From an uncultured Bryobacterales bacterium (GTDB taxonomy: Bacteria; Acidobacteriota; Terriglobia; Bryobacterales; UBA6623): DNA of 7,613 nt. Below the pieces are notes generated by a model. It did no database searches. It was not told where the DNA came from and saw only the letters and a program-made list of their open reading frames with translations. The stretch lies in NCBI GenBank assembly GCA_946887065.1, contig CAMPKL010000154.1, positions 1-7,613 of the forward strand, read 5' to 3'. This document shows positions 1 through 7,613 of this stretch, piece after piece. Numbering within the stretch: the first letter of the stretch is position 1; each line of letters begins with the position of its first letter. Made by a program: the position numbers and the translations under genes.

Positions 1-340
1 CGATGGGGGCCGATAAGTCCGCATCGCTGAACAGCACCCAATCCGCCGCTGAGCTGCGCATGCCGTTGCGCACGCTGTAGCCCTTACCCCGATTTCCGGG
101 GTTGGAGATGACCCGTATGGCTAGGGCAGGCCGTTCTAGGCGCGGCGCCGCCTGGCGAACCAATTCGGCAGTCCCGTCCTTAGAGCCGTCGTCGACCACC
201 AGGATCTCGGATGAAGCGAAACCCGCCGAAGCGAGGTATTCCGCGGTCCGATGCAGCGTCGGAAGCAACCGGGCTTCTTCGTTGTAAGCGGGTATGACCA
301 CCGAGAGCGAACTCTCGGATCGAGGGGGGGCTCCCGGCAA
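1..340 (-). CDS. Glycosyltransferase family 2, N-terminal part (cut by left edge)
   Basis: The visible 113 residues are the nucleotide-sugar-binding half of a GT-A fold, family 2 glycosyltransferase; the C-terminal part lies beyond base 1. Seen: the first strand SVVIPAYNEE (13-22), the nucleotide-binding VVDDGSKDGT (48-57), NRGKGYSVRNGM (83-94), and the metal-binding DXD-type motif FSDADLS (104-110). The NRGKG plus DADLS combination is typical of bacterial proteins annotated as dolichyl-phosphate beta-glucosyltransferase-like, which transfer a sugar to a polyprenyl phosphate at the membrane; the exact donor and acceptor cannot be read here. There is no in-frame ATG: the frame is open back to a TAG near base 395 and the only reasonable start is TTG at 338-340, without a good ribosome binding site. 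A GTG at residue 14 would cut into the first strand. The family call is firm, the start is not. Confidence 0.88.
   Translation of the reverse strand, partial: MPGAPPRSESSLSVVIPAYNEEARLLPTLHRTAEYLASAGFASSEILVVDDGSKDGTAELVRQAAPRLERPALAIRVISNPGNRGKGYSVRNGMRSSAADWVLFSDADLSAPI
301..318 (-). repeat. Perfect 7-bp hairpin at the start of the glycosyltransferase gene
   Basis: CCGAGAG (301-307) and CTCTCGG (312-318) are exact inverted copies around a 4-base loop. Read on the transcribed (minus) strand the loop is TTCG, a stable tetraloop sequence, although the closing pair is G-C rather than the preferred C-G. It lies over codons 8-14 of the gene as called, so in the mRNA it would sit just downstream of the proposed TTG start. 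Its effect on translation is inference; stems of this size also occur by chance in GC-rich DNA. Confidence 0.4.
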
Positions 341-425
341 GTGACTATCGTAGCTTCTTGCAGGGCCGCGAACGAATGCAGTATTGCCCCAAGATTGCTA
401 GGTGTAGACGCTTAATCGGAGGCCG

Positions 426-457
426 AAAAAACCGCGCCGGGTGTTGCCGGCGCGGTT
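426..457 (-). terminator. Rho-independent terminator of rpoD
   Basis: Read on the minus strand, a perfect 11-bp stem (AACCGCGCCGG at 430-440 pairing with CCGGCGCGGTT at 447-457) closes a 6-nt loop and runs into six consecutive T (complement of 426-431). It begins 8 nt after the rpoD stop codon. This is a textbook intrinsic terminator and separates rpoD transcription from the glycosyltransferase gene that follows on the same strand. On the plus strand the stem is followed only by a broken T-rich stretch, so it is probably one-directional. Confidence 0.95.
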
Positions 458-465
458 CGTTGTTG

Positions 466-2055
<1,590 letters not shown>

Positions 2056-2060
2056 GAGGG

Positions 2061-2068
2061 CCTCCTTT
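2061..2068 (-). promoter_or_regulatory. Ribosome binding site fixing the GTG start of rpoD
   Basis: On the minus strand AAAGGAGG lies five bases before the GTG at 2053-2055. It is a near-consensus Shine-Dalgarno sequence with ideal spacing and is the main reason to accept a GTG start and a protein without region 1.1. Confidence 0.85.
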
Positions 2069-2100
2069 CGCCGTCTGGGTACGAACCTCAGGCGGCAGCG

Positions 2101-2119
2101 GGCGACGAACTGGGTCGCC
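2101..2119 (-). repeat. Stem-loop in the rpoD leader (6-bp stem)
   Basis: GGCGAC (2101-2106) and GTCGCC (2114-2119) are exact inverted copies around 7 bases. It lies about 32 bp before the ribosome binding site of rpoD and would form in the leader mRNA if transcription starts upstream of it. The stem is short and GC-only apart from one pair, so chance occurrence is possible. Confidence 0.4.
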
Positions 2120-2126
2120 GCGCTTA

Positions 2127-2141
2127 CGGCGCAAAACGCCG
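2127..2141 (-). repeat. Stem-loop in the rpoD leader (5-bp stem, T-rich loop)
   Basis: CGGCG (2127-2131) and CGCCG (2137-2141) pair around CAAAA (TTTTG on the rpoD strand). It is the middle of three consecutive inverted repeats upstream of rpoD. Weak on its own; listed because of its position between the other two. Confidence 0.3.
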
Positions 2142-2151
2142 CGATTTCTCA

Positions 2152-2176
2152 CACGCTTAACATCACGTTAAGCGTG
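2152..2176. promoter_or_regulatory. Perfect 10-bp inverted repeat upstream of rpoD (operator or leader hairpin)
   Basis: CACGCTTAAC (2152-2161) and GTTAAGCGTG (2167-2176) are exact inverted copies around ATCAC. It lies 96 bp before the rpoD start and about 310 bp before the oxidoreductase start. There is no T-run on either side, so it is not an intrinsic terminator. Symmetry, spacing and AT-rich inner halves (TTAAC-N5-GTTAA) suit a dimeric transcription factor site; alternatively it forms a hairpin at the 5' end of the rpoD mRNA. It matches no operator that I recognise, including CIRCE (TTAGCACTC-N9-GAGTGCTAA). Confidence 0.6.
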
Positions 2177-2424
2177 CCATACGATTGATCCTTGCCAGTC
2201 AGCTATCTGGGTTCGACTTCGGAAGGGCGTCAAAGTTGTTGATTTAATGTCCCTTAGGAGCAAGGGCTTGATTGACGCTCTGAGCCGGGCTGTCCGCAAA
2301 TTTAATTCCGGGGTCTTCGTCCCGTCATCATTTTCTCTATTGAGCAGTATCACCCATGATTCTCAATCTTGCAAGTCCAAAGTTCCGTGAAAACACCTAG
2401 CTAGCGCTGGCGCGAAAGTCCTTG

Positions 2425-2433
2425 TATTACAAT
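2425..2433 (+). promoter_or_regulatory. Possible -10 element for the oxidoreductase gene
   Basis: TATTACAAT contains TACAAT (2428-2433), five of six matches to TATAAT, about 52 bp before the start codon. The position 17 bp upstream (CGCTGG) is a poor -35, so this is only a candidate. Confidence 0.25.
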
Positions 2434-2485
2434 CGTCCCGGTCAGATACGCACACTCTCACCATCCGGAAACTCAGCGAGGATTC

Positions 2486-3652
2486 ATGGCAAAACAGCTC
2501 AGGGTTGGAATGATCGGCTACGGTTTCATGGGCCGCGCCCACTCAAACGCGTACAAGCGTCTCAACGATTTTTTCGACGTGGAGCACCGGCCGGTTTTGA
2601 AGGCAGTTGCCGCCCGCAATCCACAGAAAACAAAGGCTTTTGCCGATCGATGGGGCTACGAGCGGATCGAGACCGATTGGCGGAAATTGATTGACGCCGA
2701 CGACATCGATCTCATCGACATCGGGGCCCCCAACCGCCTCCATAAGGAGATTGCCGTCGCCGCGGCCCAGGCCGGCAAGATGATCCTGTGCGAGAAACCG
2801 CTGGCGATGAACGTCGCCGAAGCCGAACAGATGACAGCCGCCGTCGAAAAGGCCGGCGTTCCGAATATGGTCTGGTTCAACTATCGTCGCGTCCCGGCCA
2901 TCGCCCTGGCCAAGCAGGTCGTCGACGAGGGCCGCATCGGCCGTCCGTTCCACTACCGCGCCACCTACCTGCAGGACTGGACGATTGCCGAGGACGTTCC
3001 CCAGGGCGGCGCAGCCTTGTGGCGGCTGGACATCGCCGACGCCGGATCGGGCGTCACCGGCGATTTGCTGGCCCACTCCATCGACACAGCCATGTGGCTC
3101 AACGGACCCATCACCCGAGTCACGGCGAAGACGGAGACGTTCGTCAAAGAGCGTAGGCACGCCGTCACCGGCGAAGTGCAGCCGGTCGGCATCGACGATG
3201 CTTGCCTGTTCCTGGCGGAATTCGCCAATGGTTCGTTAGGCACTTTTGAATCAACGCGTTACGCCCGTGGACGCAAAAATTTCAATACGTTTGAGCTCAA
3301 CGGCGCCGACGGCAGTCTCTACTTCGATCTCGAAGAGCCCGAGTATCTGCAATATTTCGAGTACCTGCAAAAGCAGTCCGGCAAGAAGATCGAAGACCAC
3401 CTCACCGGCTGGCGTAAGGTCCATGTCACCAACTCCGAGCACCCCTATATGGACCGCTACTGGGTGCCCGGCACGACTATCGGCTACGAGCACACCTTCC
3501 TGAACGCGCTCGCTGACTTTGTCATCGGCCTGGAAACCGGTAAGCCGGTCCAGCCGGACTTCCGCAACGCATTGCAAACACAGAAGGTTTGCGACATGGT
3601 GTTGGAGTCCGCGCGGACCGGCGAATGGCGTGACACGGGAGTGGATCGCTAG
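2486..3652 (+). CDS. Gfo/Idh/MocA family NAD(P)-dependent oxidoreductase
   Basis: A 388-residue dehydrogenase of the glucose-fructose oxidoreductase / inositol 2-dehydrogenase type, soluble and cytoplasmic (no signal peptide seen). The N-terminal Rossmann domain starts with the dinucleotide-binding GYGFMG (11-16, with G11, G13, G16), followed by [10 protein letters not shown] (79-88) and the family signature EKPLA (103-107) with the catalytic-type lysine K104. The C-terminal alpha/beta domain carries [10 protein letters not shown] (193-202), the family's D-x3-H-x2-D active-site pattern (D193, H197, D200). Length is normal. Such enzymes oxidise or reduce a ring or side-chain hydroxyl of a sugar or polyol; the substrate cannot be told. 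GAGGA at 2478-2482 sits slightly close (3 bp) to the ATG. It appears to be transcribed alone, divergent from rpoD, and its stop overlaps that of the convergent MEMO gene. Confidence 0.93.
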   Translation: MAKQLRVGMIGYGFMGRAHSNAYKRLNDFFDVEHRPVLKAVAARNPQKTKAFADRWGYERIETDWRKLIDADDIDLIDIGAPNRLHKEIAVAAAQAGKMILCEKPLAMNVAEAEQMTAAVEKAGVPNMVWFNYRRVPAIALAKQVVDEGRIGRPFHYRATYLQDWTIAEDVPQGGAALWRLDIADAGSGVTGDLLAHSIDTAMWLNGPITRVTAKTETFVKERRHAVTGEVQPVGIDDACLFLAEFANGSLGTFESTRYARGRKNFNTFELNGADGSLYFDLEEPEYLQYFEYLQKQSGKKIEDHLTGWRKVHVTNSEHPYMDRYWVPGTTIGYEHTFLNALADFVIGLETGKPVQPDFRNALQTQKVCDMVLESARTGEWRDTGVDR

Positions 3653-4890
3653 ACTTCACGGAACTCCATGCCGGTAAAGCTCACCACCGACTGCGGGTCG
3701 ATGTTCCACTGCTCGTAACTGAGTACGCGACCTTGGAAACTCTTCGCGCTCGCCAAGAACGTATAGAGCGGTCCGTGGCCGCACCAGCGCAAGTCGTCGT
3801 GGTTGGGCTCGACCAGCGCGTAGTAGCCAGCCAGGTCCCCGGCCGCGACTCGCGCTAAGCGCTCTGCATCCCGATGTCGCACCTCCGCCAGAGCCCCCTT
3901 TTCCGCCTCTGCCGGGGAAGCGTCGCCATAACGGCTGCCGATGTGCGCTAAGTCAATCCCAAGGACGAACACCAACTGGTCCCCGCGCTCCGCCGCCGTC
4001 TCCCCCAACGCGTCGAAAAACCGCTGAACATCATCGTTGTCTTCCGGCTGGCCGCCGTGGTACAAACTCTCGCTGAGCCCGCCGCACAGGATCGGTACAG
4101 CCCTCAGCCGCTCCCCTTCGGGCAGGCGGCGCCCGAGCACATGCTGCAGGTAGACCGTCTGGAACTCAATCGAATGCTCGGAGGCGTGACAGTAGTCCTC
4201 CATCTCTATGGAGCTGCCCGCTCGTTTCGCCAAGGCCTCCACGAACTCTTGGTCCGTCTCCACCGGCCCCAGGGGAGTGTTGTAAGACTTCCTGGTGAGC
4301 CCCCACTTCTCGCCCTGCCCGTAATGCGAAGTGCCCAAGATCACGAAGGTCTTGCCGGCGTGTTCAGGCCGCAGGCGGCGGTAGACTGCGGCATAGCTGC
4401 GGTAGCCGCCTTCCGGACTCACGTGCGGCGCGGCGATCCCGACCAATCGCGCCGTCTGTTCGTCCGCGTCTGCGCCGTCCACGCCCCAGCCATCAAGCTG
4501 CTGCCGCAAGGCGCTTGGTTCGTCTTCGTATGCGGAACCAGCATGTGCCGGTTCCTTCGCGGACGCCTCGGCGAACGCCCGGCGCTTCTCTTCTTTCAGT
4601 CGAAAGTACGTCTCCGACTCCAAGAATCCCCCCGATTCCAGGGCGCCAAGAAAGTGCTTCGACAACTCGCTTACGTCCAACTCGCCCGTTGCCTTGGCCA
4701 GGTAGGCTTTTAGATCGAGTTCGGTATGCCGGCCATCGAAAAACCGCAACGCTCGCGCCAACAGGGGCGGCACAATAATCGTCTGCTCGGTGTATTGAAA
4801 GGGGTCGCGCATTAGCAGGCCCGGTCGATCCTCCAGCGGAGAGGGCATAATGTCGAGTTCCCTACGCAAAGCGGGAAGCGTTGCAGACAT
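3649..4890 (-). CDS. amrB: MEMO family protein (AmmeMemoRadiSam system protein B)
   Basis: The 413-residue protein has two parts. Residues about 1-120 form an N-terminal helical domain ([20 protein letters not shown], then [17 protein letters not shown]), which I recognise as the extension found on some bacterial MEMO proteins. Residues about 148-413 are the MEMO domain, related to LigB-type nonhaem iron dioxygenases: [13 protein letters not shown] (151-163), [11 protein letters not shown] (184-194), EHSIEFQ (238-244), [12 protein letters not shown] (311-322) and CGHGPLYTF (370-378). H156, H189 and C370 appear to match the metal ligands known in human MEMO1 (His49, His81, Cys244). The bacterial role is unsettled; homologues often occur with an AMMECR1 protein and a radical SAM protein, neither of which is here. 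The ATG at 4888-4890 is preferred, with AGGG a short 3 bases upstream; TTG at 4929 is less likely. The gene is divergent from the isomerase gene. Confidence 0.9.
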   Translation of the reverse strand: MSATLPALRRELDIMPSPLEDRPGLLMRDPFQYTEQTIIVPPLLARALRFFDGRHTELDLKAYLAKATGELDVSELSKHFLGALESGGFLESETYFRLKEEKRRAFAEASAKEPAHAGSAYEDEPSALRQQLDGWGVDGADADEQTARLVGIAAPHVSPEGGYRSYAAVYRRLRPEHAGKTFVILGTSHYGQGEKWGLTRKSYNTPLGPVETDQEFVEALAKRAGSSIEMEDYCHASEHSIEFQTVYLQHVLGRRLPEGERLRAVPILCGGLSESLYHGGQPEDNDDVQRFFDALGETAAERGDQLVFVLGIDLAHIGSRYGDASPAEAEKGALAEVRHRDAERLARVAAGDLAGYYALVEPNHDDLRWCGHGPLYTFLASAKSFQGRVLSYEQWNIDPQSVVSFTGMEFREV

Positions 4891-4945
4891 CTTCCCTAGC
4901 CTAATCGCTCCGCCGCTAATCCGATACAATCAATCCTTCTCTCCC
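4891..4945. other. Short divergent promoter region between MEMO and isomerase genes
   Basis: Only 55 bp separate the two preferred starts, so promoters of both genes must lie here or within the coding ends. TACAAT at 4925-4930 (plus strand) is a candidate -10 for the isomerase-asnS unit; it would leave a very short leader and has no good -35. CTAATC occurs twice (4901-4906 and 4916-4921), 15 bp apart. No Shine-Dalgarno sequence is seen before the isomerase ATG (the preceding bases are pyrimidine-rich). Confidence 0.4.
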
Positions 4946-5779
4946 ATGCGCCGCGTATTTTCCACACAGCTGTTGAGCCGGGCTCGACTCACCACGGCCT
5001 TGCTCGATCGGATGGCGCGAGCGGGCGTCAAGGAAGTCGAACTCTACTGTTCCATGCCGCATCTGAACTACCGTCAGCGCAGTCAGATTGAAGAGCTGAG
5101 TCATTGGTTCCGGGACTCGGAGATGCGTGTCACCGCGTTGCATGCGCCCGTCCACTACGATGAATCTGAAAATCCCCATTCTTTGATCGCCATTACCCAC
5201 AAGGAAAAAGCCGAGCGCATCAAAGCAACAGATGAGGTCAAACGAGCTCTTGAAATCGCCGATTTGATCCCCTGCGAGTTCGTCGTTCAACACGTCGGCG
5301 TAGAAGGCGAAGACTATAACCAGGTCCGGGCAGATGCAGCGTTCAACGCTCTCGACGAGTTGAACGTTCTGGCTGGGCAACTGCACACCGAACTGCTGAT
5401 CGAAAACATCGCCAACGAGATGTCTTCAGCCGCCCGGCTCAATCTGCTGCTTGAGACTACGCATCTGCCCATCTCGTTTTGCTTCAATACGGGCGCCGCG
5501 CATCGGGCCGGCGGCGTCACGGCAGAACTGGAAGCGATGCGTCAGCGCGTCCGCCTAGTGCATGTAAGCGATAACGACGGCGAAAGTGATTCGCGCCGCG
5601 CTCCGGTGGTCGAACAAGGCGGCACGATCGACTGGGAACGGGCCATTAAGGCTTTGCGCACACTCCCCAGCGGCACGCCGTGGGTCATGGATTTGATCGA
5701 GGACCCCGAGCGGGATAAACCCGTCCAGATCGCGTCCGATTCATTCAGCCGTCTAGAGGACCTGCTGGCCCATGACTGA
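4946..5779 (+). CDS. Sugar phosphate isomerase/epimerase-like TIM barrel (AP endonuclease 2 family)
   Basis: A 277-residue protein of the xylose isomerase-like TIM-barrel superfamily (AP_endonuc_2). Seen: first strand VKEVELYC (28-35), ALHAPVH (64-70), [13 protein letters not shown] (112-124), LLIENI (150-155), [13 protein letters not shown] (178-190), [15 protein letters not shown] (203-217) and GGTIDW (225-230). The family normally binds divalent metal and acts on sugars or polyols, or on DNA in endonuclease IV. H66, H116, E153 and H206 are kept, but the usual DTGH reads NTGA (181-184) and the usual D-x-H reads DSR (215-217), so the metal site looks incomplete. ATG 4946 matches the family's usual start; an in-frame ATG at 4850 with GGAGAGGG upstream would add 32 residues but lies over conserved MEMO codons on the other strand. 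The gene overlaps asnS by 8 nt. The substrate is unknown. Confidence 0.88.
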   Translation: MRRVFSTQLLSRARLTTALLDRMARAGVKEVELYCSMPHLNYRQRSQIEELSHWFRDSEMRVTALHAPVHYDESENPHSLIAITHKEKAERIKATDEVKRALEIADLIPCEFVVQHVGVEGEDYNQVRADAAFNALDELNVLAGQLHTELLIENIANEMSSAARLNLLLETTHLPISFCFNTGAAHRAGGVTAELEAMRQRVRLVHVSDNDGESDSRRAPVVEQGGTIDWERAIKALRTLPSGTPWVMDLIEDPERDKPVQIASDSFSRLEDLLAHD

Positions 5780-7085
5780 CGCTCCGCGCATCACCATCGA
5801 GAAAGCCGCCGACTTCGCGGGTCAGACCGTCGTCCTGCAGGGCTGGGTACACAACCTGCGCAAATCAGGCAAGATCGCCTTCCCGATCTTCCGAGACGGC
5901 ACCGGCTTTATACAGGGCGTCGTCGTCAAAGCCACCGTCGGCGACGAGATCTTTGAGGTCGCCAAGCACCTGACACAAGAGAGCTCCGTGCGGGTCCAAG
6001 GACAACTGCGTGCGGAAGAACGTGCCGAGGGCGGCTACGAAATCGAAGTCGAGGCGATCGAGATCTTGCAAGCCGTCAGCGCCGAAGATCCCTTTCCGAT
6101 CACGCCCAAGGAGCACGGTATCGACTTCTTGCTCGATCACCGGCACCTCTGGTTGCGCAGCCGCCTACAGCATGCCATCGCCCGAGTGCGGCACTCGGTG
6201 GTCAAAGCCTCTCGCGACTTCTTCGACAACAACGGCTTCACGCTGGCCGACACGCCGATCTTGACGCCTGCCGCTTGCGAAGGCACGACGACGCTGTTTG
6301 AGACGCCTTACTTCGATCTCGGCTCGGCTTATCTGTCGCAGTCGGGGCAACTTTATAGCGAAGCCACGGCGATGGCGCTGGGCAAAGTGTACTGCTTCGG
6401 CCCCACGTTTCGCGCCGAGAAATCAAAGACCCGCCGGCACCTCACCGAATTTTGGATGGTGGAGCCCGAGATGCCTTTCGTTGAACTCGACGGCATCATG
6501 GACCTCGCCGAGGAGTTCGTCGAGTATGTTGTCGCCCGCGTGCTTGAGGAACGTCAACAAGAACTCAAGACGTTGGAACGCGACAACTCCAAACTGGAGT
6601 CGGTCAAGCGCCCCTTTCCGCGGATGGCATACGACGATGCGGTCAAAACGCTGCAAGCGAAAGGCAGCGAGATCCAGTGGGGCGCCGACTTTGGTAACAC
6701 GGACGAAGGACTGTTAAGCGAAGGCTACGACCGGCCCATCATGGTCCATCGTTTTCCCACGGAGATCAAGGCCTTCTACATGCGGCCTGATCCCTCTCGC
6801 CCGGAAGTCGCGCTAGGCGTCGACGTCATCGCGCCTGAAGGCTACGGTGAACTCATCGGCGGCGGCCAGCGCATTCACGAATACGACGACTTAGTGAAAA
6901 AGATCGACGAACACGGCCTGCCGCGCGAGGCTTTCGATTGGTTCCTCGACCTGCGTAAATACGGTTCCGTGCCGCACGGCGGCTTCGGCATGGGCATTGA
7001 ACGCTGCGTCGCGTGGATCTGCGGCATCGAGCACGTGCGCGAGACGATCGCGTTCCCGCGCATGATCCATCGGGTTCGGCCCTAG
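5772..7085 (+). CDS. asnS: Asparagine--tRNA ligase (asparaginyl-tRNA synthetase, class II)
   Basis: Charges tRNA-Asn with asparagine using ATP, in the cytoplasm. The 437 residues have normal length and order: an OB-fold anticodon-binding domain (about 18-103; [14 protein letters not shown]...[12 protein letters not shown]), then the class II catalytic domain with motif 1 ([17 protein letters not shown], 150-166), motif 2 ([15 protein letters not shown], 213-227, followed by WMVEPEMPF) and motif 3 (GGFGMGIER, 403-411). [17 protein letters not shown] is typical of AsnRS; AspRS has a different motif 2, which argues against an aspartyl enzyme. The ATG at 5772 lies inside the end of the isomerase gene (ATGACTGA), with AGAGGA 11 bp upstream, so translation is probably coupled and both genes share a promoter. 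Its stop shares CTAG with the convergent glycosyltransferase gene. An AsnRS implies direct charging of tRNA-Asn, though an amidotransferase route elsewhere cannot be excluded. Confidence 0.97.
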   Translation: MTDAPRITIEKAADFAGQTVVLQGWVHNLRKSGKIAFPIFRDGTGFIQGVVVKATVGDEIFEVAKHLTQESSVRVQGQLRAEERAEGGYEIEVEAIEILQAVSAEDPFPITPKEHGIDFLLDHRHLWLRSRLQHAIARVRHSVVKASRDFFDNNGFTLADTPILTPAACEGTTTLFETPYFDLGSAYLSQSGQLYSEATAMALGKVYCFGPTFRAEKSKTRRHLTEFWMVEPEMPFVELDGIMDLAEEFVEYVVARVLEERQQELKTLERDNSKLESVKRPFPRMAYDDAVKTLQAKGSEIQWGADFGNTDEGLLSEGYDRPIMVHRFPTEIKAFYMRPDPSRPEVALGVDVIAPEGYGELIGGGQRIHEYDDLVKKIDEHGLPREAFDWFLDLRKYGSVPHGGFGMGIERCVAWICGIEHVRETIAFPRMIHRVRP

Positions 7086-7613
7086 CGTTTAACGGGCGCT
7101 TCGGTTGATTGAATCGTCTTCTCCGGCGACTCCATGCGTAGTCGTGCCGCTAGGTTGCCAAGCGCCGGGGCCATCACATCGCGGGCCCACTCCTGCCGGT
7201 CCCGCCGGTGCAGGCCAAAGCGATATTCGAGCACTAGAAAAATCATCCGCCAACCCAATTTCCAGCTCTTCCAGAAGTCTCCGGTTACGGAAGACTCGCC
7301 CACCCGCTCGCAATAGTTCAGCGGGATCTCCACAAACGGTATCTTGTGCTGGATCACTTCCAACAAGATCTGCGGCCCGAAGTGCGAACCTCCAATCGTC
7401 AGGTGGGGGCGGATCGTCTCCAGCGCCTCGCGATGCAGCAGCCGATACGTGCAACCCATGTCCGTTAGGATCGATGTGTTGAACAAGGCCTCGGTCATCT
7501 TCGCCACGGCCCAGTTGCCCCAGCGCAAAAACGCGCCCATGTTGGCCCCAGCCCAGATGAACTCCGGACTCGTGCGCGTGCCGAAGACCACGGGTTTATC
7601 GTCGCAATATGCC
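7082..7613 (-). CDS. Glycosyltransferase family 2, C-terminal part (cut by right edge)
   Basis: The 177 visible residues are the C-terminal part of a family 2 glycosyltransferase; the frame stays open to the right edge, so the start and nucleotide-binding motifs are outside. Seen: [31 protein letters not shown] with the conserved D-x-GC-x-YR segment, [13 protein letters not shown], and [31 protein letters not shown], where PLNYxERxGxSxV is the acceptor-side signature of polyprenyl-phosphate glycosyltransferases of the Dpm1 type. After [14 protein letters not shown] comes a polar tail with no membrane segments. It probably acts on a membrane lipid-linked acceptor; the sugar is unknown. It is a different part of the protein from the visible part of the 1-340 gene, so the two cannot be compared here. 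The stop codon overlaps that of asnS. Confidence 0.87.
   Translation of the reverse strand, partial: AYCDDKPVVFGTRTSPEFIWAGANMGAFLRWGNWAVAKMTEALFNTSILTDMGCTYRLLHREALETIRPHLTIGGSHFGPQILLEVIQHKIPFVEIPLNYCERVGESSVTGDFWKSWKLGWRMIFLVLEYRFGLHRRDRQEWARDVMAPALGNLAARLRMESPEKTIQSTEAPVKR

Larger units (their letters stand above)
2056..2485. other. Divergent noncoding region between rpoD and the oxidoreductase
   Basis: This 430-bp stretch holds no convincing gene; the short open frames in it lack family features and ribosome binding sites. It must contain the promoters of rpoD (leftward) and of the oxidoreductase gene (rightward). The part next to rpoD is GC-rich and carries three inverted repeats; the part from about 2220 to 2400 is more AT-rich than the genes. 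TTGACG, a good -35 hexamer, occurs on the minus strand at 2228-2233 and on the plus strand at 2272-2277, but neither is followed by a convincing -10 at 16-18 bp, so no promoter is assigned from these. Confidence 0.7.

Noticed and set aside
2206..2225. GGTTCGACT, similar to a tRNA T-loop
   Set aside because: The flanking bases do not form the 5-bp T-stem, and no acceptor, D or anticodon arms can be built around it.
2251..2266. CCCTT...AAGGG stem-loop in the intergenic region
   Set aside because: Only five pairs and no T-run; too weak to call a terminator or operator.
2283..2325. CGGGG-TCTTCG-TCCCG followed by a T-rich stretch, as a possible terminator on the plus strand
   Set aside because: Five-pair stem with a G-T pair, the T-rich part is interrupted and offset, and no plus-strand gene ends upstream of it.
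2168..2353. A 61-codon minus-strand open frame in the rpoD upstream region, possibly a leader peptide
   Set aside because: Starts with GTG, has no evident ribosome binding site and no recognisable composition; it also runs through the inverted repeat. Not supported.
2543..3160. A 205-codon open frame on the minus strand inside the oxidoreductase gene
   Set aside because: Antisense shadow of a well-supported gene; no family motifs.
4057..4713. A 218-codon open frame on the plus strand opposite the MEMO gene
   Set aside because: Antisense shadow; the MEMO motifs are on the other strand and unbroken.

Overview
This is a GC-rich bacterial window (noticeably more AT-rich only in one intergenic stretch) with seven protein genes on both strands. 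Five are complete; a glycosyltransferase gene is cut at each edge. The principal sigma factor carries an acidobacterial-looking non-conserved region. The MEMO-family protein has the N-terminal extension I associate with Acidobacteriota, and the small TIM-barrel isomerase resembles a family common there. I therefore infer an acidobacterium, perhaps of the Solibacter/Bryobacter type. This rests on memory of family features, not on a search.

Layout. 1-340 (-): N-terminal part of a family 2 glycosyltransferase. 426-457: strong intrinsic terminator of rpoD. 466-2055 (-): rpoD, housekeeping sigma factor. 2056-2485: 430-bp divergent noncoding region with a perfect 10-bp inverted repeat and two smaller stem-loops in front of rpoD. 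2486-3652 (+): Gfo/Idh/MocA oxidoreductase. 3649-4890 (-): MEMO/AmmeMemoRadiSam protein B. 4891-4945: 55-bp divergent gap. 4946-5779 (+): sugar phosphate isomerase/epimerase-like TIM barrel. 5772-7085 (+): asparaginyl-tRNA synthetase, overlapping the isomerase gene by 8 nt. 7082-7613 (-): C-terminal part of a second family 2 glycosyltransferase.

The genes do not form one pathway. rpoD and asnS are core information-processing genes; the oxidoreductase and isomerase look like sugar or polyol metabolism; the two glycosyltransferases suggest lipid-linked sugar or cell-envelope work. The only operon-like unit is isomerase-asnS. Both convergent gene pairs share their stop codons within a single CTAG, leaving no intergenic terminator.

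I found no mobile element, CRISPR array, tRNA, rRNA or clear new multigene system. The observations most worth following up are the structured rpoD leader, the missing sigma region 1.1, and the partly lost metal site of the isomerase.
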